Of a DNA stretch of 6,389 nucleotides, positions 1-5,638 are shown piece by piece. The stretch spans positions 1 to 6,389 of the forward strand of contig JANLTP010000230.1 in assembly GCA_031363055.1 (NCBI GenBank). The letters run 5' to 3'. This DNA is from JANLTP01 sp031363055 (GTDB lineage: Bacteria > Pseudomonadota > Gammaproteobacteria > Burkholderiales > Burkholderiaceae_E). The position numbers were made by a program, and so were the translations under genes. Position 1 is the stretch's first letter. Each line of letters begins with the position of its first letter. Under the pieces are notes generated by a model. That model saw only the letters and a program-made list of their open reading frames with translations, did no database searches and was not told the DNA's origin.

Positions 1-455
1 CCGAGCGCATCGGAACCGGCGCCGGGCTCGGTCAAGCCGAGTGCGCCGATCGACTGGCCGCTGCACAGCCCTGGCAAATAGCGGGTTCGTTGCGACGCAT
101 TGGCATTACGCAGGATATTGTTGGCGCAGAGGTTTTCATGGGCCACCCAGGAGAGCGCCAGCGCATGGTTCCAGCGCGCAAATGCCTGCGCCACCAGGCC
201 GCTGGCGAACAGGTCCATGTCGGCGCCGCCGTACTCCGACGGTGCGGTCACGCCGAAATAGCCGGTCTTGCCGATCAGCGGAAAGGCGTCAGGTGGCCAC
301 CACTCCTCATTGTCCATGCGCGGTGCGAGCGGGTACAACTCTTTGCGGGCAAACGCGTCGGCCTGATCGAGTATTTCCTGTTCGTCACGCGATAAACCGG
401 TGAATGTCTGCAGCACGGAAGTGGCTGCCGAAGTCAACTGGGCTTGCATGGTCAT
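1..455 (-). CDS. Acyl-CoA dehydrogenase, isovaleryl/citronellyl-CoA type (N-terminal part)
   Basis: FAD-dependent enzyme that would introduce the alpha,beta double bond into an acyl-CoA, passing electrons to electron-transfer flavoprotein in the cytoplasm. Only the first 151 residues are present; the gene runs off the left edge, and family members are about 380-390 residues. The translation has an N-terminal helical region, then a stretch AHENLCANNILRNA followed by RYLPGL and, near the edge, the flavin/substrate-loop signature LGLTEPGAGSDAL. The AH-NLC-N-I-RN pattern is typical of the isovaleryl-CoA dehydrogenase branch (LiuA, AtuD). The catalytic glutamate lies beyond the edge and cannot be checked. 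ATG at 455 is preferred over ATG at 449 because AGGA (465-468 on the minus strand) sits 9 nt upstream of it. The gene is divergent from the carboxylase operon and shares its control region. Family is secure from the motifs; the substrate is inferred from context only. Confidence 0.9.
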   Translation of the reverse strand, partial: MTMQAQLTSAATSVLQTFTGLSRDEQEILDQADAFARKELYPLAPRMDNEEWWPPDAFPLIGKTGYFGVTAPSEYGGADMDLFASGLVAQAFARWNHALALSWVAHENLCANNILRNANASQRTRYLPGLCSGQSIGALGLTEPGAGSDAL

Positions 456-502
456 GGACTGGGATCCTGGTTGCCGTTGCTTGCTCGAGCGTCGGTTGTT
501 GG

Positions 503-523
503 TTAATGAGCGGAACTCATCAA
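503..523. promoter_or_regulatory. Operator-like inverted repeat, site 1
   Basis: Palindrome TTAATGAG-N5-CTCATCAA with 8-bp arms (7 of 8 pairs complementary). It matches site 2 (616-636) at 16 of 21 positions, and all five differences are transitions. The 13-bp core is TGAGC-RRA-ACTCA. It covers the expected transcription start of the minus-strand dehydrogenase promoter, about 7 nt past the TATAAT at 530-525, so a bound protein should block that promoter. Two inverted repeats of about 13 bp have been described as AtuR sites in the Pseudomonas atu control region (from memory), so the TetR protein encoded at 3409-4137 is the likely ligand. That pairing is inference. Confidence 0.7.
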
Positions 524-524
524 T

Positions 525-551
525 ATTATATAAACGCCTCGATAAAAACAA
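525..551 (-). promoter_or_regulatory. Putative sigma-70 promoter for the acyl-CoA dehydrogenase
   Basis: On the minus strand there is a perfect -10 box TATAAT (530 down to 525). A weak -35 candidate TTGTTT (551 down to 546) lies 15 nt upstream; that spacer is short of the usual 17. Transcription would begin near 518, inside operator site 1, leaving a leader of about 60 nt before ATG 455. This is the most AT-rich part of the window. The -10 is convincing; the -35 is not. Confidence 0.5.
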
Positions 552-589
552 TCTGGGAATTTCATGACTAGAGGAAATCAGGTGATATT

Positions 590-617
590 CATCGAAATTT
601 ATTGACATCGAAAATTT
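590..617. repeat. Short direct repeat flanking the forward -35 box
   Basis: CATCGAAATTT (590-600) recurs as CATCGAAAATTT (606-617), starts 16 nt apart, with the -35 hexamer TTGACA (602-607) between and touching the second copy. The second copy also touches operator site 2. It may be a binding site for an unidentified protein or a chance AT-rich repeat; no function can be assigned. Confidence 0.35.
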
Positions 618-630
618 GGTGAGCAAAACT
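602..630 (+). promoter_or_regulatory. Putative promoter of the forward operon
   Basis: A perfect -35 hexamer TTGACA is at 602-607. At the standard 17-nt spacing the -10 would be AAAACT (625-630), only 3 of 6 matches to consensus. Transcription would start near 637, leaving a leader of about 108 nt before ATG 745. Operator site 2 (616-636) fills the space from the spacer through the -10, the classic position for repression. The poor -10 leaves room for a different start point. Confidence 0.45.
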
Positions 631-636
631 CATTAA
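616..636. promoter_or_regulatory. Operator-like inverted repeat, site 2
   Basis: Palindrome TTGGTGAG-N5-CTCATTAA, the second copy of the element at 503-523; the two centres are 113 bp apart. The shared consensus is TTRRTGAG-CRRAA-CTCATYAA. It begins 8 bp after the -35 box of the forward promoter and covers its spacer and -10, so occupancy should repress the hydratase-to-carboxylase operon. Having one copy over each divergent promoter suggests joint control of the dehydrogenase and the operon by the same regulator, probably the operon's own TetR protein. Confidence 0.7.
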
Positions 637-647
637 AGAGACGTGAG

Positions 648-703
648 CAGCGCAATAGTACGACGCGCGCAGCTCGAAAATTGATACGCGCAGCGTAATA
701 GTT
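648..703 (+). repeat. Imperfect 13-bp direct repeat in the operon leader
   Basis: CAGCGCAATAGTA (648-660) and CAGCGTAATAGTT (691-703) match at 11 of 13 positions with starts 43 bp apart, about four helical turns. Both lie in the deduced untranslated leader upstream of ATG 745. No known binding site is recognised and chance is possible. Confidence 0.3.
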
Positions 704-744
704 CATCAAACTTGAGTGGATAGATTTCGTGAAATGGGGCAGGT

Positions 745-1527
745 ATGAGCGTTGCTGTGCTGACCGAAACTCGGGGTTTGGTGCAATGGATCACCATCAA
801 TCGGGCGGAGCGCAGAAATGCACTCAACGAGGAGGTCGTGCAGGCGATCGGCGACGGCATCAAGGCCGCCGCTGCGAGCGCCGCGGTACGTGCCATTGTG
901 CTGACCGGTGCTGGCGAAAAGGCGTTTTGCGCCGGCGCCGACTTGAAGCCGGGGGTGGCTGGCGCCGCCTTTGATATCGATTATGCGCAGCCGCGCCACT
1001 ATGTCATCGATCTGTTCAATTTGATGGAGGAATGTCCGCTACCGATCGTGGCGCGGGTCAATGGCTACGCCCTGGCGGGCGGCCTGGGTCTCTTGTGTGC
1101 ATGCGATATGGCGGTGACCAGCGACCAGGCGCGCTTCGGTACACCGGAGTCACGAATCGGACTTTTCCCGATGATGATCATGGGTTACATGCAGCGCATT
1201 ATTCCACGTCGCAAATTGCTGGAAATGTGCATCACGGGTGAACAGTTCGACGCGGCGCAAGCACTCGAGATGGGCTTGGTCAACTATGTCGTGGCGCACT
1301 CCGAACTCGATGCCAAGCTCGACTGGTTGCTGGCGCGGATGACCGATAAATCCCCGACGGGAATTCGCCTGGGAAAGCAAGGTTTTCACGCCATGCAGGA
1401 TATGAATCTGCGCGATGCCTTCGAGTATGCGCAGGTCATGATCTCGGTCATGGCCAGCACTCAGGATGCACGCGAAGGCAAACTGGCTTTTCAGGAAAAG
1501 CGCGTGCCGGTTTGGAGTGGCAAGTGA
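745..1527 (+). CDS. Enoyl-CoA hydratase/isomerase (crotonase) family protein, LiuC/AtuE-like
   Basis: 260 residues, full length for the crotonase superfamily. By context it hydrates the glutaconyl-type CoA produced by the carboxylase encoded downstream (methylglutaconyl-CoA in leucine breakdown, isohexenylglutaconyl-CoA in terpene breakdown). Visible landmarks are NRAERRNAL (19-27), the CoA/oxyanion-hole segment FCAGADL (61-67), the second oxyanion segment GYALAGGLGLL (107-117), and FGTPESRIGLFP (131-142). Aligned to rat mitochondrial enoyl-CoA hydratase, Glu164 is kept as E135, but Glu144 is replaced by Gly115. The same Gly occurs, as I recall, in pseudomonad LiuC, so this supports that subgroup rather than a dead enzyme. 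ATG 745 follows GGGG (736-739) with a 5-nt gap. First gene of the operon, 16 bp before the atuA-like gene. Exact substrate is unproven. Confidence 0.88.
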   Translation: MSVAVLTETRGLVQWITINRAERRNALNEEVVQAIGDGIKAAAASAAVRAIVLTGAGEKAFCAGADLKPGVAGAAFDIDYAQPRHYVIDLFNLMEECPLPIVARVNGYALAGGLGLLCACDMAVTSDQARFGTPESRIGLFPMMIMGYMQRIIPRRKLLEMCITGEQFDAAQALEMGLVNYVVAHSELDAKLDWLLARMTDKSPTGIRLGKQGFHAMQDMNLRDAFEYAQVMISVMASTQDAREGKLAFQEKRVPVWSGK

Positions 1528-1532
1528 CGACC

Positions 1533-1538
1533 AGGGAG
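1533..1538 (+). promoter_or_regulatory. Ribosome binding site that sets the GTG start of the AtuA-like gene
   Basis: AGGGAG lies just after the hydratase stop (1525-1527) and 5 nt before GTG 1544. Two in-frame GTG codons are adjacent (1541 and 1544); the second has the better spacing. The same frame is open upstream to an ATG at 1466, but that start would overlap the hydratase by 62 bp and would add residues unlike the family. Confidence 0.65.
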
Positions 1539-1543
1539 TCGTG

Positions 1544-3400
1544 GTGAGCACCGACGTCAGCAGAACGGTCCGTATCGGCTGTGGCGCCGGGTTTTGGGGC
1601 GACAGCGCGGTCGGTGCTCAGCAACTGGTTGAGTCTGGTGAAATCGATTTTCTGGTGTTCGACTATCTGGCCGAAATCACCATGTCACTGTTGGCGCGTG
1701 CACGTACCAAGGACGCAGCACTGGGTTATGCGAGTGATTTTCCCGACGTCATCGCAAGCGTCGCGCCGCAGTTGAAGGCCGGCGGCATCAAGGTGATCAG
1801 CAATGCCGGCGGCGTCAATCCGCGCGCCTGTCAGCAGATGCTTGCAACTAAACTAAAAGCGCTGGGCATCGAACTGAAGATCGCGGTCGTGTTGGGCGAT
1901 GACCTGTTGCCGAGTGCGAACCAATGGCGGCTGCAGGGATGCACGGAAATGTACAGCGACGAGGCGTTTCCGGCCGAACCGTGGAGCATCAACGCCTATC
2001 TGGGCGCCTTTCCGATCGCAGCCGCCCTCGATGCTGGCGCCGATATTGTAATAACCGGGCGCTGCGTTGACAGTGCGCTGGCCCTGGGACCGCTGCTGCA
2101 TGAGTTCCGCTGGCCAGCCAACGACTTCGACCGCTTGGCGGGTGGCTGTCTTGCCGGTCATGTCATCGAGTGCTCAACCCAGGCGACCGGCGGGCTCTTC
2201 ACCGATTGGCGGGACGTCGCCGCCGACTGGGACCGCATGGGCTTTCCGATCGCCGTATGCGCAGTTGACGGCAGTTTCGTCTTGACCAAACCAGCAGGCT
2301 CCGGTGGCCGGGTGACGCCGCAGACCGTCGCCGAGCAGATCGTCTATGAAATCGGTGACCCGGCTGCCTATTTGTTGCCTGATGTCTGTTGTGACTTCCG
2401 TCAGGTCAATGTGCATCAGGTCGGGCCGGACCAGGTATTGGTCAAGGGTGCAAAAGGTCGCGCGCCCAGCGCTACCTGCAAGGTCTCGGCTACTTTTCAG
2501 GATGGTTTTCGAGCCACCGGAACGATGATGATCGGCGGTGCCGAGGCCGCGCCTAAAGCGCGCGCAGTTGCCTCGGCGATTCTTGCGCGCACGCGCCGGC
2601 TGTTTGGCGCGCGCGGCTTGGCCGACTATCGACGCACCGACGTCGAGGTGCTCGGCGCCGAAGGCAACTATGGCGCGCAGGCGCGTGTGGCACACGCTCG
2701 AGAAGTCATTCTCAAGTTGGCCACGCATCATGACGCGCGCGCAGCGCTCGATATTTTTTCGCGCGAGTTTCTGCCTGCTGCCAGTTCGATGGCGCAGGGC
2801 ATTACCGGATTTGCCGGTGGCCGGCCCGCGGTAACACCAATGGTGCGCCTGTTTTCGTTCCTGATTCCGAAGACTGCGATCGACACGCAGATCGAGATCG
2901 ACAGCGTGGCGCTGCCCTATGCCGATCCGGCGCAGGAGACAAGCCCGTCGCCGGCTCGCGTCGATGCCGGTGATACCCCGGTGTCGCCCCCGGGGCCTGC
3001 AGATGCTGCCCGAATTTCAGTACCCTTGTTGGCGTTGGCGCACGGCCGCAGTGGCGACAAGGGCGACGACGCCAACATCGGTATTCTCGCGCGTCATGCG
3101 AAGTTCGTGCCGCTGCTGCGCGAGCAATTAACGGCTGAGCGGGTGCGCGATTATTTCTCGCACTTTGTTCTGGGTGCGGTCGAGCGCTTCGAGATGGCAG
3201 GACTGAACGGCTTCAATTTTCTGCTGCATGGCGCCTTGGGCGGCGGCGGTACTGCCTCGCTGCGCTACGATCCTCAAGGCAAGATGTTCGCGCAAATGTT
3301 GCTCGACCTCGTGCTCGAGGTGCCTGCTCCGTGGTTGGACGATGGTTCGATCGCGGCGAAGTGGCACACGGCCGCGTCGTTAACGCTGCAAGAGGCTTGA
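1544..3400 (+). CDS. atuA: AtuA family protein (DUF1446 plus C-terminal ferredoxin-fold domain)
   Basis: 618 residues from GTG 1544. The main AtuA/DUF1446 domain starts at once with IGCGAGFWGDS (11-21) and YLAEITM (41-47). It continues through SNAGGVNP (86-93), TGRCVDSALALGPL (171-184) and GHVIECSTQATGG (about 205-217), and ends near residue 460. A proline-rich linker (about 465-490) leads to the AtuA-like ferredoxin-fold domain, opening with HGRSGDKGDDANIGI (from residue 500) and including HGALGGGG. Both domains are full length, with no signal peptide or membrane segment, so it is a cytoplasmic protein. Members are encoded with acyl-CoA carboxylases and dehydrogenases in atu-type clusters and the family is named after acyclic terpene utilization, but its reaction is not established as far as I know. 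Position between the hydratase and the carboxylase supports a role in the same pathway. Family assignment is firm; function is open. Confidence 0.92.
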   Translation: MSTDVSRTVRIGCGAGFWGDSAVGAQQLVESGEIDFLVFDYLAEITMSLLARARTKDAALGYASDFPDVIASVAPQLKAGGIKVISNAGGVNPRACQQMLATKLKALGIELKIAVVLGDDLLPSANQWRLQGCTEMYSDEAFPAEPWSINAYLGAFPIAAALDAGADIVITGRCVDSALALGPLLHEFRWPANDFDRLAGGCLAGHVIECSTQATGGLFTDWRDVAADWDRMGFPIAVCAVDGSFVLTKPAGSGGRVTPQTVAEQIVYEIGDPAAYLLPDVCCDFRQVNVHQVGPDQVLVKGAKGRAPSATCKVSATFQDGFRATGTMMIGGAEAAPKARAVASAILARTRRLFGARGLADYRRTDVEVLGAEGNYGAQARVAHAREVILKLATHHDARAALDIFSREFLPAASSMAQGITGFAGGRPAVTPMVRLFSFLIPKTAIDTQIEIDSVALPYADPAQETSPSPARVDAGDTPVSPPGPADAARISVPLLALAHGRSGDKGDDANIGILARHAKFVPLLREQLTAERVRDYFSHFVLGAVERFEMAGLNGFNFLLHGALGGGGTASLRYDPQGKMFAQMLLDLVLEVPAPWLDDGSIAAKWHTAASLTLQEA

Positions 3401-3408
3401 ACTTATCG

Positions 3409-4137
3409 ATGGGCACAGAAAAAAAAGTGGTGGTGCGGCAAACCCGGGAACAGCGCGTCGGTGCGATTCTCGAGGCGGCGCGCATGAACTTTTCCGAGCG
3501 TGGCTACGAAAGCGCGACCATGGCCAGCATTGCGGCACAGGCTGGCGTCGTCGAAGGTAGCGTCTACAAATACTTCGAGAGCAAGCGCGAGTTGTTGCTC
3601 AAGGTCATCGAAACCTGGTATCAGGATCTGGTGGAGCATTTTGCGCGCGGTCTGCCGGGCATCAAAGGCACCCGTAATCGCCTGCGGTTTCTGGTCTGGC
3701 AGCATCTGGCGAATATTCGTCGCGACGCGCAGTTGAGCCGCCTGATGTTCCAGGAAGTCCGCCTGAAGGACGACTACTATCGCTCGCCGATGCATAGCAT
3801 GAACATTCGCTACACCGAGTTTCTGCTCGACGTGGTTCGAGAGGGGGTTGCCAACGGCGATTTGCGCGACGATGTTGCGCCAGCGCTGGTGCGCGATATG
3901 GTGTTCGGTGCGATCGAGCACCACACCTGGAATTTCCTGTGTGGCCGAGGCACGCTCGAGGTTGATCGTATCGCCGACCAGATCGCCGATATCGTGTTTA
4001 ACGGCGTGCGAGTGCAGGCCGATCTCGATCGCGCCGTCCTGACCGACTTGCGACGTGAGACCGTCCGTCTGGCCGGGATTGCGCGGCAATTCGAGCGTGT
4101 CGGTCCGCGCCCGACTGCGGTCAAGGGGCGCGCATGA
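3409..4137 (+). CDS. TetR/AcrR-family transcriptional regulator
   Basis: 242 residues. The N-terminal DNA-binding domain has the classic layout: ILEAARMNFSERGYESATM (20-38) followed by helix-turn-helix SIAAQAGVVEGSVYKYFESK (40-59) and KRELL. The remaining helical region is the ligand-binding and dimerization part, with no recognisable substrate signature. Start at ATG 3409 is chosen because a basic tail and the HTH follow at normal distance; AGAGG (3391-3395) is 13 nt upstream, rather far. The frame is open upstream to 3331, but that would extend into the AtuA-like gene. It begins 8 bp after that gene stops, and its TGA overlaps the biotin carboxylase ATG (ATGA, 4134-4137), so it is co-transcribed and probably coupled with the enzymes. 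It is likely an acyl-CoA-responsive autorepressor acting on the sites at 503-523 and 616-636, analogous to AtuR or LiuQ. Ligand and target are inferred. Confidence 0.9.
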   Translation: MGTEKKVVVRQTREQRVGAILEAARMNFSERGYESATMASIAAQAGVVEGSVYKYFESKRELLLKVIETWYQDLVEHFARGLPGIKGTRNRLRFLVWQHLANIRRDAQLSRLMFQEVRLKDDYYRSPMHSMNIRYTEFLLDVVREGVANGDLRDDVAPALVRDMVFGAIEHHTWNFLCGRGTLEVDRIADQIADIVFNGVRVQADLDRAVLTDLRRETVRLAGIARQFERVGPRPTAVKGRA

Positions 4138-5618
4138 GCACAGTCTTGGACTGGCCGTTCGCCTCTGTGCTGATCGCCAATCGAGGCGAGATCGCGGTAC
4201 GAATCTTGCGCACGGTGCGCTTGCTGGGGCTCACCGGCATCGTCGTTTATCATGCGGTCGACCGAAATTCGTTAGCGGTGCAGCAAGCCGATCTGGCGAT
4301 CGAGATTCAAGGCCCGACGCCGGTCGCGGCCTATCTCGACGGCGCACAGATCATCGCAGCGGCCAGGCAAGCAGGGGCGGGCGCCATTCATCCCGGCTAC
4401 GGCTTTCTGTCAGAGAATTCCGGCTTCGCCCGGGCGGTAGCCGATGCAGGCATCGTGTTTGTCGGCCCGACACCGCAACAGATCGACCTGATGGGCGACA
4501 AGGTGCGGGCGCGTTCTTTCGTTGCGGCGGCTGGTTTTCCAGTAGCGCCTTCAGCGATCGAAGACGACGATCCGGCGACCTTCATCGAGCGGGCGGCGCG
4601 AATCGGTTTTCCCTTGTTGATCAAGCCAGCCGCTGGCGGTGGCGGCAAGGGCATGCGGCTGGTGCGCGAACTCGCTGTCTTGCCAGCCGAGATCGAGCGC
4701 GCCCGAAGCGAGGGGAAGCGTTATTTCGGCGACGGCCGTTTGTATGTCGAACGTTATGTCGAGTCGCCACGCCACATCGAAGTACAGGTGCTGGGCGATG
4801 CCCATGGCAACCTGGTGCACTTGTTCGAGCGTGAATGTTCGGTGCAGCGGCGTTTTCAAAAGATTATCGAAGAGTCACCGTCGCCCGCGCTGGACACCGA
4901 AACCCGTACGCGAATCTGCGAGGTCGGCGCCGGCATTGCGCGCAGCGCCGGCTATCAAAACGCCGGCACGGTCGAATTCATCTACGGCGCCGGTGAGTTC
5001 TATTTTCTTGAGATGAACACCCGCCTGCAGGTCGAACATCCGGTGACCGAAATGATCACCGGTATCGACCTGGTCCTGGAGCAGCTCCGTATTGCAGCCG
5101 GCGAGCCACTGGGATTTGCGCAGACCGATATTGCCACCCGCGGACACGGCATTGAGTTCCGCATCTACGCCGAAGATCCATCGCGTGGTTATGCACCGAC
5201 GACCGGGCCGGTGCTGGCGCTGCATCTGCCCGAAGGCGTTCGGGTCGATAGCGGCATCGTCCAGGGCGCCGAGGTGAGTGCCGCGTTCGATCCGATGTTG
5301 GCCAAGCTGATCGTCAAGGGCACCGACCGAGCTGAAGCGATGGCGCGCGCCGATGCCGCACTGGCCGATTTTGTACTGCTGGGTTGCGACACCAACCTCG
5401 GATTCTTGCGCCGGTTGCTGCATCACCCGATGTTCGTCAAGGGCGAGATACACACCGGGTTTCTGGACGCGCATCCTGAAATCGCGCAACTGGCGCCGCT
5501 GTCGGTCGCAGTGACGGCACGACTGTTGGCGGCGGCCGCGCTGGTTACCCGACCCGTGCGCGACGCCGCCGATTCTGTACCGGCCCTGCACGCCGCGATG
5601 GGCGCGTGGAGAAACTAA
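4134..5618 (+). CDS. Biotin carboxylase subunit of a methylcrotonyl/geranyl-CoA carboxylase-type enzyme
   Basis: 494 residues. It carboxylates carrier-bound biotin using ATP and bicarbonate. Domains run in order: N-terminal fold with LIANRGEIAVRIL (13-25) and HPGYGFLSEN (86-95); ATP-grasp with K123, K164 and the glycine loop GGGGKGM (168-174); IEVQVLGD (215-222); catalytic segment FLEMNTRLQVEHPVTEM (291-307) with E293, N295, R297 and E301; and the C-terminal domain through GVRVDSG. At the QRRHQK site of E. coli AccC the protein has QRRFQK, so His236 is Phe241; I recall Phe or Tyr here in actinobacterial acyl-CoA carboxylases. MCC and GCC alpha subunits are about 650-690 residues and go on into linker and biotin domains; this one stops at TAA 5616-5618 just after AWRN. 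The following gene encodes those missing domains in the same frame. Start: ATG 4134 with AAGGGG (4123-4128) 5 nt upstream, overlapping the TetR stop. Confidence 0.93.
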   Translation: MSTVLDWPFASVLIANRGEIAVRILRTVRLLGLTGIVVYHAVDRNSLAVQQADLAIEIQGPTPVAAYLDGAQIIAAARQAGAGAIHPGYGFLSENSGFARAVADAGIVFVGPTPQQIDLMGDKVRARSFVAAAGFPVAPSAIEDDDPATFIERAARIGFPLLIKPAAGGGGKGMRLVRELAVLPAEIERARSEGKRYFGDGRLYVERYVESPRHIEVQVLGDAHGNLVHLFERECSVQRRFQKIIEESPSPALDTETRTRICEVGAGIARSAGYQNAGTVEFIYGAGEFYFLEMNTRLQVEHPVTEMITGIDLVLEQLRIAAGEPLGFAQTDIATRGHGIEFRIYAEDPSRGYAPTTGPVLALHLPEGVRVDSGIVQGAEVSAAFDPMLAKLIVKGTDRAEAMARADAALADFVLLGCDTNLGFLRRLLHHPMFVKGEIHTGFLDAHPEIAQLAPLSVAVTARLLAAAALVTRPVRDAADSVPALHAAMGAWRN

Positions 5619-5638
5619 GCATGCCGACCGATGAGTGA
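5608..5638 (+). promoter_or_regulatory. Junction between split carboxylase genes: RBS, in-frame TAA and five-codon mini-ORF
   Basis: GGAGAAA (5608-5614) overlaps the end of the biotin carboxylase gene. It is 9 nt from an ATG at 5621 that opens a five-codon frame ending in TGA at 5636-5638. It is 19 nt from ATG 5631, the start of the carrier gene. TAA (5616-5618) is in the same frame as ATG 5631, with only four codons (Ala-Cys-Arg-Pro) between. The mini-ORF stop overlaps the carrier start region, so restart by the same ribosome is plausible. This is read from the sequence; the coupling is inference. Confidence 0.5.

Noticed and set aside
41..403. Plus-strand open frames over the left end
   Set aside because: The minus strand encodes a clear acyl-CoA dehydrogenase here; the forward translations are arginine-rich shadows.
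633..999. Minus-strand small open frames over the intergenic gap and the hydratase start
   Set aside because: They cross the forward operon's leader and the hydratase, with no motif and no ribosome site; the gap 456-744 is better explained as a control region.
1466..1543. Upstream ATG extension of the AtuA-like gene
   Set aside because: It would overlap the hydratase by 62 bp, and family similarity begins just after GTG 1544, which has AGGGAG at proper distance.
2976..2995. GC-rich hairpin (CCCCGG with CCGGGG) as a possible terminator
   Set aside because: It is inside the AtuA-like gene's linker and has no following T-run.
3331..3408. Upstream ATG extension of the TetR gene
   Set aside because: It lies within the AtuA-like coding region and adds sequence unlike TetR N-termini; ATG 3409 gives a standard layout.
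3403..4089. Minus-strand open frame of 228 codons opposite the TetR gene
   Set aside because: It mirrors the codon pattern of a clear TetR gene, shows no recognisable domain and lacks a convincing ribosome site.
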